From positions 115,079 to 179,078 of the forward strand of contig WNNJ02003613.1 in the NCBI GenBank assembly GCA_012934845.2: a stretch of 64,000 bases of DNA. Direction: 5' to 3'. Source of the DNA: Pomphorhynchus laevis (taxonomy: Eukaryota; Acanthocephala; Palaeacanthocephala; Echinorhynchida; Pomphorhynchidae). The position numbers were made by a program, and so were the translations under genes. Position 1 is the first letter of the stretch. The number at the start of each line of letters is the position of its first letter. Positions 10,202 to 20,255 of this stretch are shown here, in pieces. The notes beneath the pieces were generated by a model that searched no databases, was not told the DNA's origin, and saw nothing but the letters and a program-made list of their open reading frames with translations.

Positions 10202-11822
10202 GTCATATGATATGACTCATTAGATATGAGAGTCATACAAGAAGGGAAATCGATCAATATACGAACTTGACGGAGATTGCGGAGTATCAAGGTAGATGAG
10301 CGTACTTTATCACTACGAAAGGTTTAAGTAAAAGTCGGTTGTCGAAATGAAAGCCTAGGAAAACGAGATTATCAACGATAGGAAGAATTGTAGAATTTAG
10401 TGATACGGAAGGAGGTTCTACGCCGAAGCTTCGAGGTAGGATAAACATAATTTTAGATTTAGCAGGATTCAGAGAAAGGCGAAGGGAAGAAAGATGATTG
10501 GAAATTGATACAAGACAGCTGGAAACAGAAACACTAAGATCATGAATACGATAAGCAGGTGCGTGAGCATAGATGAGAATGTCATCAGCATATTGCATAA
10601 CATGGAAGTTAAATTTATGAGAAATCGAAGACAAGTCACCGAGAAGAAGAGAGAAGAGCATATGGCCTAATACGGAGCCTTGTGGAACACCGGTCGGAAT
10701 GGATGAAGGATGGGAGAGAGAAGAGTTAGAATAGACGCGAAATGTACGGTTTGATAGATATGAAGAAAACCATGATACAGTGGGTAAAGAGAAGCCATAA
10801 TCATGACGAAGGCGATGTAGAAGAATCGAGTGATCGACGATGTCAAAAGCAGACGATAGATCAAGAGAAACTATGACACTACATAATTTATGATCGCGCG
10901 AGATGAGTAAGTCATTATAAACTTTAAGACAGGCAATTTGAGTAGGGTGATTAGAGCGAAAAGCGGCTGGGAAGGGAGGAAACAATTTAGAGGAAAAGAG
11001 AAATGTATTAACTTGCTTTAGAACGAGACGCTCAAGGAGTTTAGAGAGGGTTGGGAGAAGTGAGATTGGACGGTACGAAGATGGTAGTGAGGAGTCGAGA
11101 GATTGCTTTTAGATGAGAGGACGAACAGTGGCACATTTCCAGACCGAAGGAAATGTACGGCTACGGATGGACCAGTTGAACAATGTGGTTAGGAAGGGTG
11201 AGATAGAGGAGCAGATATTTTTAAGTAATTGAGTTGGAATTGGGTCAGAAGGAGAGGTTTTATTAGGTAATGACAGCAGAACCGAAGAAACTTCATCAGA
11301 CGAAACGGGAAGAAGGTGGAATAGTTCTGGGAGGGAAGTATTTAAAGGGAAGGGTGGGGTCAAGGGGTCTTTGGGTAGTAGGGAAAGTAAATTAGATAGC
11401 TTAGTTTGTAGATAAGAAGAAAATTCATCAGGATTTATATTACAAGAAGTAGATGATCGTGAAAGAATTGAGTTTAAGATTTTCCAATGAGATTTAGAGT
11501 TGGACGATGACTCGAGTTGATTTCGTTAAAAGATAGTACGTTTAGTACGTATAAGAATTAGATGTGAACGGCGTAGAGAAAAGTAAGAATCACGGAGATT
11601 TGGAGTGAGTGAGTTGGGAGAACGTTTAAGAAAGCGATTATACACACGAAAAGAGTGACGGAGTCGACACTTAGAAAGACTACATTCAGAATCGAACCAG
11701 GGAGCATGGCGCAAGCGCTGAGAGCGTCGGAGTCGACTAGGCAGAAGTTTATTGATGATAGACATAAGTTCAGAATCAAACAGTATGCAGAGATCATCGG
11801 GAGAGATAGTTAAGAGGAAGTT
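10202..11822 (-). mobile_element. L2-like LINE copy, linker to mid-RT
   Basis: The minus strand shows, from 11.77 kb downwards: APWFDSECSLSKCR and the RRSHLILIRTKR linker, SSDEVSSVLLSLPNKT, FPSVWKCATVRPLI (RT start), SRDHKLCSVIVSLDLSSAFD (motif A), GVPQGSVLGHMLFSLLLG (motif B) and MQYADDILIYAHAP (motif C, about 10.55-10.60 kb). The longest frame is 232 codons (10287-10985). The style (LDLSSAFDIVDHSILL, WFSSYLSNRT) is that of L2-clade LINEs. The 3' part is missing from about 10202; frames shift at least twice. Confidence 0.75.
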
Positions 11823-11825
11823 AAT

Positions 11826-13760
11826 CCAGTAGCGTTACAAGCGTTAACAGTCAGTCGCCTTATACTGCTGATAAAGCATAATGGGATTAGACCCATTGGA
11901 GTAGGAGAAGTATTGAGACGGATTGCGGGACGTACTGTGTTGTCACTTATTGGAAAAGATGTTAGGAGTGTATGTGGTTTTACGCAACTTTGTGCAGGCC
12001 AAAGATGTGGAACAGAGATTGCTATTGACACGATTCAAGATAAGTTTAGTCAATCTTCTGATGAATGCATCTTACTAATAGATGCAACCAATGCCTTTAA
12101 TAACTGCAACCGAAAAATGGCACTGGAAAATATGAAGTTCATCTGTCCCGCAATGTCGACGATATTACACAATACCTACATTCAACCTTCGATGCTGGTG
12201 GTGGATAACTCAATATTAAAATCAACAGAAGGTTTCTTACAAGGGGACCCTCTCGCCATGGCAGCATTCGCTGCAGCCTCGATGCCACTAATAGGAAAAC
12301 TAAAACAAGTAGCTCCAAACGCTAAACACTGTTGGTACGCCGATTATGGAGCGTGCATGTGCAAACCAAGCGATATAAATAAGGTCTGGAAAGAGCTTAA
12401 CCGAATAGGACCCGCGTTTGGATTCATAACAAATTCATCAAAATGTACTGTATTGACAGGCAAAACCTGTAATATTGATTGTCTGGATGAACTCGCGGAT
12501 GATGGTGTAGATATTCGATGCGATGGAATCAAATACCTCGTGAGCATGATTTGGCTCGAACAATATGTTGAAACCGAGATAATCAACAAAGTAACGAATT
12601 GGTCAGGTCAAATAGAAAAGCTGAAACAGATTGCCGATAGAGACGCCTTCGCCGGATACACTTTGCTAATCAAAGCTTTGCTACACAAATTTTCATACAT
12701 TCTTAGAACATGTGAAGTAGCAGATTGTCTTCTAATACCTTTAAAGAATGCGATACTTCATAATCTTTTGCCGGGAATGCTTGGAATCAACAACCTCGAC
12801 GATGAGTCAAGTAGAATAGTAGCTTTACCATGCAGATATGGAGGACTTTGTATAGTCGACTTTACTCAAGAATGCAATAATGAATACGAGAAATCACGCA
12901 TGATGTATAGGGCTAGTGTAGATAGAGACCACGCAGAAGTTCCCCTAATAACGACTCAGCATAATGTGGTCAAGCAGATAACAGAAATGAACATAATAAA
13001 GTTTAACAGAATGGTGACGGAGATTACTAGTAACTCTAAAAATGATTTAAAGACAATTTTATGGAATGCCAGCATGAAAGGTGCCTACTCGTGGTTAACA
13101 GCAGGGTTTGTTGAGGGTTTGTTCATATCCTCCTCAGAATTCCACGACGCGATTTCAATAAGATACGACTGGAAACCGAATCGCTACTTGGGTGAGTGTG
13201 CGTGTGGAGTGTCTCGAACAACAATACACGCAGTTTCATGCAAGACAGGCTGTTTCAACTTCATTCGTCAGAACAGTGTCGCTAATGAGATTGCTAGATC
13301 ACTCAAGGAAACCTGTCGACTCGTATGTACAGAACCAGTATTGCTCCCGGTTCCAGACACAGTCATTTTTGAATCTCAAGCCACATCACGGGACAGAGAG
13401 GCAAAATCAGATATAAGATGTACTGGCCTCTTCGGGAATCTGACGGAGCGGTCCTTTATGGACGTATGCGTTTTCAACAACCTAGCGCCGTCTTATTCCT
13501 TGGATACAATGAAGGATCCCTTCAAGTACCATGAAAATCGGAAGCAGGCAAAATATACAGAGCGGATTGCGAAAATAGAAAATGCTTCGTTTCACCCGAT
13601 GATTTTCTCAACTGTTGGTGGTATTGGAAAGATAGCGGACTCGATACTTAAGCGCATATCTTCACTTAAAGCGAGCAACAACAACCTTTCATATCCCGAT
13701 TTGATCCGTCAAGAAAGAGCCAGGATTTCACTTTTTATTCGAGTGAATAAGGAGTGAATA
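11826..13760 (+). mobile_element. REL-type LINE copy B, RT to C-terminus
   Basis: A 5'-truncated element whose reading frame is open from about 11826 (ALQALTVSRLILLIKHNGI) through RT and the endonuclease-like domain to a stop at 13755-13757. It abuts an L2-like LINE upstream and an L2-like 3' end downstream. It is the longest uninterrupted REL-LINE frame in the window, although its RT centre reads YADY instead of YADD. Confidence 0.8.
11913..13757 (+). CDS. REL-LINE ORF2-like protein, copy B
   Basis: At least 614 codons; the frame is also open upstream, so the true start is outside the preserved part. Visible: RPIGVGEVLRRIAGR just before 11920; LCAGQRCGTEIA; motif A LLIDATNAFNNCNR; motif B FLQGDPLAMAAFA; motif C CWYADYGA, in which the second catalytic Asp is Tyr; GPAFGF; thumb region; ASMKGAYSWL; knuckle C-x1-C-x7-H-x3-C; REAKSDIRCTGLFG and SFMDVCVFN (two Asp of a possible PD-(D/E)XK fold); RKQAKYTERI. 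Expected function: nick the target, prime reverse transcription of its own RNA. The YADY change probably makes this copy inactive. Family inferred from motif order. Confidence 0.75.
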   Translation: MRRIAGRTVLSLIGKDVRSVCGFTQLCAGQRCGTEIAIDTIQDKFSQSSDECILLIDATNAFNNCNRKMALENMKFICPAMSTILHNTYIQPSMLVVDNSILKSTEGFLQGDPLAMAAFAAASMPLIGKLKQVAPNAKHCWYADYGACMCKPSDINKVWKELNRIGPAFGFITNSSKCTVLTGKTCNIDCLDELADDGVDIRCDGIKYLVSMIWLEQYVETEIINKVTNWSGQIEKLKQIADRDAFAGYTLLIKALLHKFSYILRTCEVADCLLIPLKNAILHNLLPGMLGINNLDDESSRIVALPCRYGGLCIVDFTQECNNEYEKSRMMYRASVDRDHAEVPLITTQHNVVKQITEMNIIKFNRMVTEITSNSKNDLKTILWNASMKGAYSWLTAGFVEGLFISSSEFHDAISIRYDWKPNRYLGECACGVSRTTIHAVSCKTGCFNFIRQNSVANEIARSLKETCRLVCTEPVLLPVPDTVIFESQATSRDREAKSDIRCTGLFGNLTERSFMDVCVFNNLAPSYSLDTMKDPFKYHENRKQAKYTERIAKIENASFHPMIFSTVGGIGKIADSILKRISSLKASNNNLSYPDLIRQERARISLFIRVNKE

Positions 13761-13965
13761 ACTCCCTCTCGACGTCCGCCGCTCTCCCTCCTTTATCGAC
13801 ACATGATTCACAGTTTTGTGAATCAGGTGTCGATTCAAACACCTCCTCCGTTCACACCTTCTCGACACCTGATTCACAGTTTTGTTTTGTTGTGGTCATG
13901 TAAGCGTGCGCTGGCACGCATTTGCCACGTTAAAATAAATCCTTTTTTATTATAAAATCCACATC
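13760..13965 (+). mobile_element. L2-like LINE 3' end with fold-back repeats
   Basis: It carries the family's 3' UTR: GGTCATGTAAGCGTGCGCTG, the 6-bp hairpin GCGTGC/GCACGC (about 13904-13919), ATTTGCCACGTTAAAATAAA. Upstream the block TGTGAATCAGGTGTCG appears in both orientations: 13797-13812 faces 13817-13832 (one mismatch) and 13817-13832 faces 13863-13878 (perfect). So a piece of the 3' UTR was copied back on itself. Confidence 0.7.
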
Positions 13966-15826
13966 GATGGCTTTGCGAAACAAGTATCATTAACCAGGAA
14001 CCCTTATTCACGATAAGGGCGCACCAATCTAATTCGATTTGTACGATCAACTCCCTTTGAACTAAAAAATCAGAATTTGAATTGACACTTTGGACCCATT
14101 AGAGGGTAACCTTTAAGCTGTCTTATTTTTGAATAATTTATTATAATTAAAAAAATTGCTTGTAAAGTCGAAACAGAAAAATTAATAACGAGAAAAAAAT
14201 AGAAAGCAAAACCGAAAATCATTAAGTGTGTCCTGAGTAGTATTTTGCAGTTGTTGCGCCAACATATACATACAAGCTTTTCCACGTTTCGTTGAGTATG
14301 ACGCCTATCATAGCGCAACTCATCTTTATACGTATTCTTTGTTTCAACCATTTAAAAACCATTTTCAACCATTTTCGTGATCAGCCATTTTTAACTTGTC
14401 ACTTTGCCGTAGTCTTTCAATCGAGGAGTAATGCTACAAGCTCAGCATCCGCGGTGTTACTGTCAACCATGAACATCTCTAGTAGACATCCCATCAAAGT
14501 GTCTTTATTTATCGGAAAGATAAAGTTCAATGCGCTCATTGGCACTGGGAGTTCGTTAAATTTTATCGACGATTCTGTAACGTCCTCACTCGGTCTCAAA
14601 GTGCTTCCATCCAATACTAACGTATATCTGGCTTCATATACATCCAAACGTGTTCAAGGTCGATGCTTGATTAATTTTGTTGTGAACGGTTTTCGATATA
14701 TCCAGATTTAGTTCTTTGCCCTGCCTCGATTGTGTGCCGACATAATACTCGGACTTCTATTTCTGAGCAGGCACAATAGTCTGGAGATTCAGTTTGGTGG
14801 CTCATTATCTGATCACGTTCGACTGCCATTACTTTTCCGAAATCTTACTCTTGACGTGGAACCTGTCGCAACAAAAAGCAAGAAGTACAACCGATCTGAT
14901 CAGAAATTCATCGATCATGAACTAGACAGAATGTTATCCAAGGGAATAATAGAGGAGAGCATATCTCCATGGAGAGCGCAAATTGTCTTAGTACCCCGCA
15001 AAACTGGTCGAATACGATTAGTAGTCGATTTATCTCGGACAATAAATCGTTACACTCTGCCTGATGCATATCCTATTCCACTCATATCTGACAGTGAATG
15101 AGATATCCAAAAGTGTATATTTTTCAGTCTTGGATCTACTGGAGGCTTATCAAATCGATATAGATCCATCTGAGCGTTACTTCACTGCTTTTGAAGGTAA
15201 TGATCAGCTGTACCAATTTCGCAAGATATCTATGGGTATTGCTAATGGTGATTATGCGTTTCAAAGGTATATGAACATTTTTATAAAAGAAAACAAATTA
15301 CAAAATGTTTACTCATATCTTAACGACATTATAATCTGTGGCACCACTCTTGATGGACATGACACCAACTTAAAATAGTTCCAACATCCTGCCCAGAAGC
15401 ACAGACTCGAACTAAACTATTCTAAATGTAAATACAGATTGACAAATATACGTACACTTGGTTACGAAATAAGCCACAACATGCTAAGACCAGATCCAAC
15501 AATGTTTTCCGCTCTCTATGATCTTAAAATTCCATCAAATCAAGGCTCATTAAAGCGACTGTTGGGTTTTTACGCATATTATAGTTGATGGATAAAAAAC
15601 TTTTTGATTAAAATAGCTCCACTCACATCACATACTGTCAACTTTCCCTTGAAAGACGAAGCAAAAAGAGCTGTGGAATACCTCCGAAATGAGATAGTGA
15701 ACGATGCAATGTATACTATAGATGAAACCATACCTTTTGCTGTAGAAACCGATGCGACGACACGGCTATTGGTGCAACTTTATTACAGAAATTGTCAACT
15801 CAAGATCGGTTTCAGCATTCAAACAT

Positions 15827-15959
15827 AAACTTTTGTGACTTTTGTTTGTGAGTCTTTTTTTTTCTTTACTTTTCCTTTTCTTTTTTTTAACAGTGCAACT
15901 GTGAGCTTTGCTCGTCTGTTTGTCGAAATAATAATAATAATAATAATAATAAAAGAATC
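15827..15959 (+). mobile_element. Short insertion with (AAT)n tail, SINE or truncated LINE end
   Basis: About 130 bp interrupt the RNase H region of the gypsy fossil. The insert has a long pyrimidine tract (15858-15890), a short unique block ending CGTCTGTTTGTCG, and a tail of eight AAT units (about 15928-15952). Tract, short unique block and TAA-type tail resemble the 3' ends of the CR1-like LINEs at 1.2, 19.25 and 25.4 kb, so a heavily truncated CR1-like copy is the best guess. No clear target duplication was seen. Confidence 0.5.
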
Positions 15960-17194
15960 GTCCAGTAGCATTATTTTCTCGAACTGTGAACACTCATGAA
16001 AGAAGCCACTACATAATAGAAAAGGAAGCGTATGCAATCGTGGAAACTGTACGACACTGGAAACATTATATCATTCCCCGTAAATTTTGCTAATCACCGA
16101 TCAGAAATCTGTTTCATTAATGTTTAACCACGAAGGCCGTGGCAAAATTAAGAATGGGAAAATAGCTAGATGACGTGTGTATATGTCTAATTATCAATAT
16201 GATATTAAGTACCGTCCTGGATCAAGAAATATGTCTGCCGATCTTATGTCTCGAGATATATGCTTCTACTGGCGACATAAGAATTCTCAAAGAAATACAC
16301 ACAAGCCTCTTACATCCAGGGATTACGAGAATGTTTCATTACGTCCGCAGTCAAAACCTACCATATTCGATAGAAGATGCGCTGTCCTTCACATCGTCTT
16401 GTGAAGTATATTATCGCATCAAGCCGCGCTTGTTTTCATCGAATGCAAACGTCCTGATCCAGGCTTTACATCCCATGGATCGCATGTCAATCGATTTTAA
16501 ATGACCTTTACCAAGATCTACGAACGGATCAACGTATATGTTAACTGTCATAGATGAATTCAGCAGGTATTCGTTCGCTTTTGCCGTTCGTAATATGTCT
16601 GCCCAAACAATTATTGACTGCTTGACACGTATATTTTTCTTATGTGGGTATCCGTCCTTCATCCATTCTGATCGCGGCGCCGCTTTTCAATTTCGACAGC
16701 TAAAGAAGTGTTTAACCGTTCAAGAAATATGTAGCAGTTTCACCACACCGTTCCATCCCTAAGGAAATTCTCAATGCGAACGCTTTAATAGCATTATTTG
16801 GAAAACTATTCTACTAGGAATAGAGAGAGATGGCCTTCACTTACGGCACTGGGAAAGCAAGCTGACCTCGGCACTTGCTGATATACGTAGTCTCTTGTGC
16901 ACCGCTACTAATACTACGCCTCACCTACGTTTCTTGGCGTTTCCCAGAAAAACTTTTGTATCTCCAAAGCTACCTGATTGGTTAACACCTCCTAATCGGG
17001 TGTTGCTTAAACGACTAAACAAGCAGTCGAATTATGAGCCTTCGGTTGATGAAGTCGAGCTACTAGACTCAAATCACTTTTACTCAACCGTTCGTGATAA
17101 TAAAGGAAGGGAATACAGAATATCGACTCAAAATATTGCTCAAACTGGGCGTTCAACCGATCAACAGTTCGTTACTACACCTCCGGAGAGGGCA

Positions 17195-17290
17195 TGGGAG
17201 AACGAAGCAACAGGAAACAAAGTATCTACTTATGCCACAGACTGGGAGAACGAAACAACAGAAGACAAAGTATCTACTTATGCTGGAGAC
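17195..17290 (+). repeat. 48-bp tandem duplication
   Basis: Two units with a 48-bp period, beginning TGGGAGAACGAA at 17195 and 17243, differing at a few bases. They lie at the end of the integrase region of the gypsy fossil. Confidence 0.8.
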
Positions 17291-17789
17291 CTTCTAAGTG
17301 TAGTTGAGACTGAGGAAAAAACGATTCACTATATATTGATCCGAATGCCGTATTCGAGAGTACTCGAACAGATATGGAACACTGCGAATTACGGAGATCC
17401 AGCCACAACGATATCTCGACTATCAAATTGACTGGGGAAGAATGACGTATTTGAAATTGATGTGTTACTAACTTTATTATTGTTATAGATGTGCTGAATA
17501 AAACCTCTTTGGTTTAGCTGATTATCTGCGATACGACATTATGATCCACCAATCAGTTCTAGTGACTATCGCACGATTGATATTGTAGTTTCGCTCAGAT
17601 GTCCTCGTTCAATCAAAACAGTTCCACAAGTTAATCCAATGAAGGCTAACTTTCTCAGTATGGAACGAATACTCAGCACGATAGCATGACCCAATCCTTT
17701 TATCATTGCTACTAATCCTGCATGAAACCATCTCAAACGTACTCTGATTGAGTTATTGACATTCTTCTCGTTAATTCAACATAAGCAAC

Positions 17790-17860
17790 ACAGAACTTGT
17801 AAACGTACAGCTTGTACGCATTTGCCACATTAAATAAATTTGTATCATTATTAAAAAAGA
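17790..17860 (+). mobile_element. L2-like LINE, only the 3' terminal hairpin and tail
   Basis: About 70 bp: CTTGTAAACGTACAGCTTGT followed by ACGCATTTGCCACATTAAAT, which is the 3' terminus of the L2-like family with its CGTAC/GTACG stem. Between 17435 and 17790 no feature was recognised apart from possible gypsy 3' sequence. Confidence 0.55.
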
Positions 17861-18290
17861 AAACGAGCATCCGTATTCCAATTTGGTTTGACTCTGAAAT
17901 TAAGCATGCAATCAGATCATGGGATATCTCATTTTCTGCGAACAAAGATGGTAGACTATCCATTGATAAATACCGATTATTGAGAAACAAGGTAACTTAT
18001 ATTAAGAGACTGAAGAGGAAGAATTTCATTTCTAACATATGTCGGGCTGCATCCTCGAACCCTAAGCAGTATTAAATCACCCACAGCGCCGTAATACTGT
18101 GTCAGATAAATTTTACAGCATTGTGAACAACGCGGTTGATTTAATTGTTGACCCTTTCGAAGTTGCAGAGCTCTTTTCAGCTCATTTTGCAATTCAAAAA
18201 GCGAAGTTGGATTACGACTATTTGTTCAATTACGTTCCCAGATTTATTCGATCATGTCTTAATGACATATTTATTAGCGAAGAGGACGTC

Positions 18291-18805
18291 CGTACACCGT
18301 ACTCAAGCTTCCACGTACTCGCGATTCCGGACCGTATGGCCCTTCATATATACTTTCTCACGAGCTGGCTACAGTGTTGACAAGTCCGCTATGTGCTATA
18401 TATTCCAGAGTTCTCTATACTCTGGAAGTTTACCGGATGACTGGAAAAGGTTTATAATCTGCCCAGTGTTCAAAAAGGTTGATCGCGGTCAGAATAACAA
18501 TTATCGTCCCATAAGTCTAACTTCTATTGCGTGCAAATACTTCGTACATCTATATTTCGTACACCGTACTCAAGCTTCCACGTACTCGCGTTTCCGGACC
18601 GTATGGCCCTTCATCTATACTTTCTCACGAGCTGGCTACTGTTGACAAGTCCGCTATGTGCTATATATTCCAGAGTTCACTATACTCTGGAAGTTTACCG
18701 GATGACTGGAAAAGGTCTATAATCTGCCCAGTGTTCAAAAAGGATGATCGCGGTCAGAATAACAATTATCGTCCCATAAGTCTAACTTCTATTGCGTGCA
18801 AAGTA
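18291..18805 (+). repeat. Tandem duplication of about 267 bp
   Basis: CGTACACCGTACTCAAGCTT begins at 18291 and again at 18558. The two units run through the same LPDDWKR...YRPISLTSIACK coding block with only a few differences, so the duplication happened inside an already inserted LINE. Confidence 0.85.
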
Positions 18806-19207
18806 ATGGAGAGGATTCTGCTTCGAACAGTAAGTTCACACCTAAAAGACAATAACATCTTCAACGATGCCCAGCACAGTTTCAGACCTCACCGTTCTAC
18901 GGTAACTAACCTTGTATTCTCCCGGAATAGTTGGTCGAATGTGGGGCAAGTAGGAACGGAAGTGGACTCGCTCTTTGATTTATCAAAGGCTTTTGATAGG
19001 GTCGTACACCGTATTCTTATTAATCAACTATCGTTATGTGGGATTGCTAGGTCACGTTAAAACTTTGATTCAGTCATTCCTAACTTATCGTTACTTTGCC
19101 GTGCGCATCAAAGTTTGTATATCTAAGTTGTCAGCAACCATCTGTGGTCTACCACAAGGCTGCGTTCTGAGTTTAATGCTTTTCAATATATATCAATTAT
19201 AATTGTA

Positions 19208-19226
19208 TATATAATTATAATTGATA
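19208..19226. repeat. Target-site duplication, left copy
   Basis: 19 bp TATATAATTATAATTGATA, repeated exactly at 23490-23508, bracketing the minus-strand CR1-like LINE. Confidence 0.8.
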
Positions 19227-19295
19227 CATATTATTATTATCAAGTTCAGACTTAGCCATAAGGCTTTAAGCCGATCACACAATACAGAAAAAAGA

Positions 19296-20255
19296 TCAAC
19301 CAAATGGGTAGGTTAGAAAAGGTGACAAATCAGCCTGGACGTATATCCAACGTCGAACCCTGTTTTTGAAAGCGAGGAAATTGGTGATGGCAGCGATAGG
19401 TTCAGGCAAACTATTCCAAACATCTACTGCCCGTTCAGACAGTCTGTAAAATTTTCGCAGCTTACCCGGTAATTTTTTAAAAAGCATCTTACAATGGCCT
19501 CGCAATCTCGAATTATCTCGAAATCTAACTACACCCAAAGGAAAGCCATCAGCTGAATGTACAATTTTCCAAAGTGTAATCAGATCAAGAAAAAGATACC
19601 GATACCTCACTGATAAAACGTTCAAACATCTTAATCTTGAAATAAAGCTTCCTTGACAACACATCCGAGAAGCTCGTCTCATTACACTTTCCAAGTTATT
19701 CAACTCACTCCTGGTCGTTGGAAAGGTTGCCTGTACACAATACTCAAGATGTGGTCTTACTAGGGCACAATAAAGTTTGGCGAAGATTTGCGGCGATAAT
19801 TTTGCAAAAGTCATTTTTATGCAGTATAAGGCACGTATCGCTTTTAACCGCGCGTGATCACTATTTGCTCTTGTCTTTAGCGATTCGTGAATTATCACTC
19901 CCAGGTCGGGATGTTCTGAGACTCGCTTGATTGAGTGTCCATTTATTTTGTAATCGAAATGAGTTTTATCTCTACCCAATCTGATCCATACACATTTTGT
20001 CGCGTTGAGTATCAAGCCAGTGCTATTACACCAAGTCCCGATACGGTTAAGGTCACATTGTAAAAATTCACAATCCGCCTCGTTTTGGGTTGTTGCCCAT
20101 ATTTTAACATCGTCAGCAAATGCCAGGTGAGGACACTTTAACCTTAGGAGTAGGTCATTCAAAAAGATGATAAAGAGAAGTGGACCTAGGACCGTGCCCT
20201 GAGGAACACCCGAATGAACACGTCGAGCTGTTGACAAAACTTCATCTAATCGCAC
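19296..20255 (-). CDS. CR1-like LINE ORF2, C-terminal part of RT
   Basis: 319 codons starting in the middle of the RT. Blocks: GVPQGTVLGPLLFIIFLNDL (motif B), LAFADDVKIW with the FADD catalytic pair (about residue 46), LNATKCVWIRLG, DLGVIIHESLK, LYCALVRPHLEYCVQATFP, LESVMRRASRMC, and a C-terminal RAVDVWNSLPEP. No RNase H follows. It continues the protein encoded upstream at 20246-22261. The two overlap because of a single-base frame change close to 20312, between the HAGLDSLLRHYV and NWIKTFLEDR blocks. Apart from that break nothing essential is visibly missing. Confidence 0.85.
   Translation of the reverse strand: MRLDEVLSTARRVHSGVPQGTVLGPLLFIIFLNDLLLRLKCPHLAFADDVKIWATTQNEADCEFLQCDLNRIGTWCNSTGLILNATKCVWIRLGRDKTHFDYKINGHSIKRVSEHPDLGVIIHESLKTRANSDHARLKAIRALYCIKMTFAKLSPQIFAKLYCALVRPHLEYCVQATFPTTRSELNNLESVMRRASRMCCQGSFISRLRCLNVLSVRYRYLFLDLITLWKIVHSADGFPLGVVRFRDNSRLRGHCKMLFKKLPGKLRKFYRLSERAVDVWNSLPEPIAAITNFLAFKNRVRRWIYVQADLSPFLTYPFG

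Larger units (their letters stand above)
14392..17435 (+). mobile_element. Ty3/gypsy-type LTR element, broken fossil
   Basis: Plus-strand remnants in order: retropepsin region (about 14.46-14.66 kb), RT (about 14.87-15.57 kb), RNase H (about 15.70-16.25 kb), integrase zinc-finger and core (about 16.29-16.80 kb) and integrase C-terminus (about 16.89-17.14 kb). The protein style matches the whole element at 5.6-9.5 kb and the remnant at 57.3 kb, so all three belong to one lineage. It is broken in many places (roughly ten or more) and no LTR pair was recognised. It is therefore much older than the element at 5.6 kb. A foreign 130-bp piece sits inside it at about 15.83-15.96 kb and a 48-bp tandem duplication lies at about 17195-17290. 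Confidence 0.85.

Noticed and set aside
15928-15952. (AAT)n run as a simple microsatellite only
   Set aside because: It terminates a 130-bp insert that interrupts a coding fossil, so it is better seen as the tail of a retroelement.
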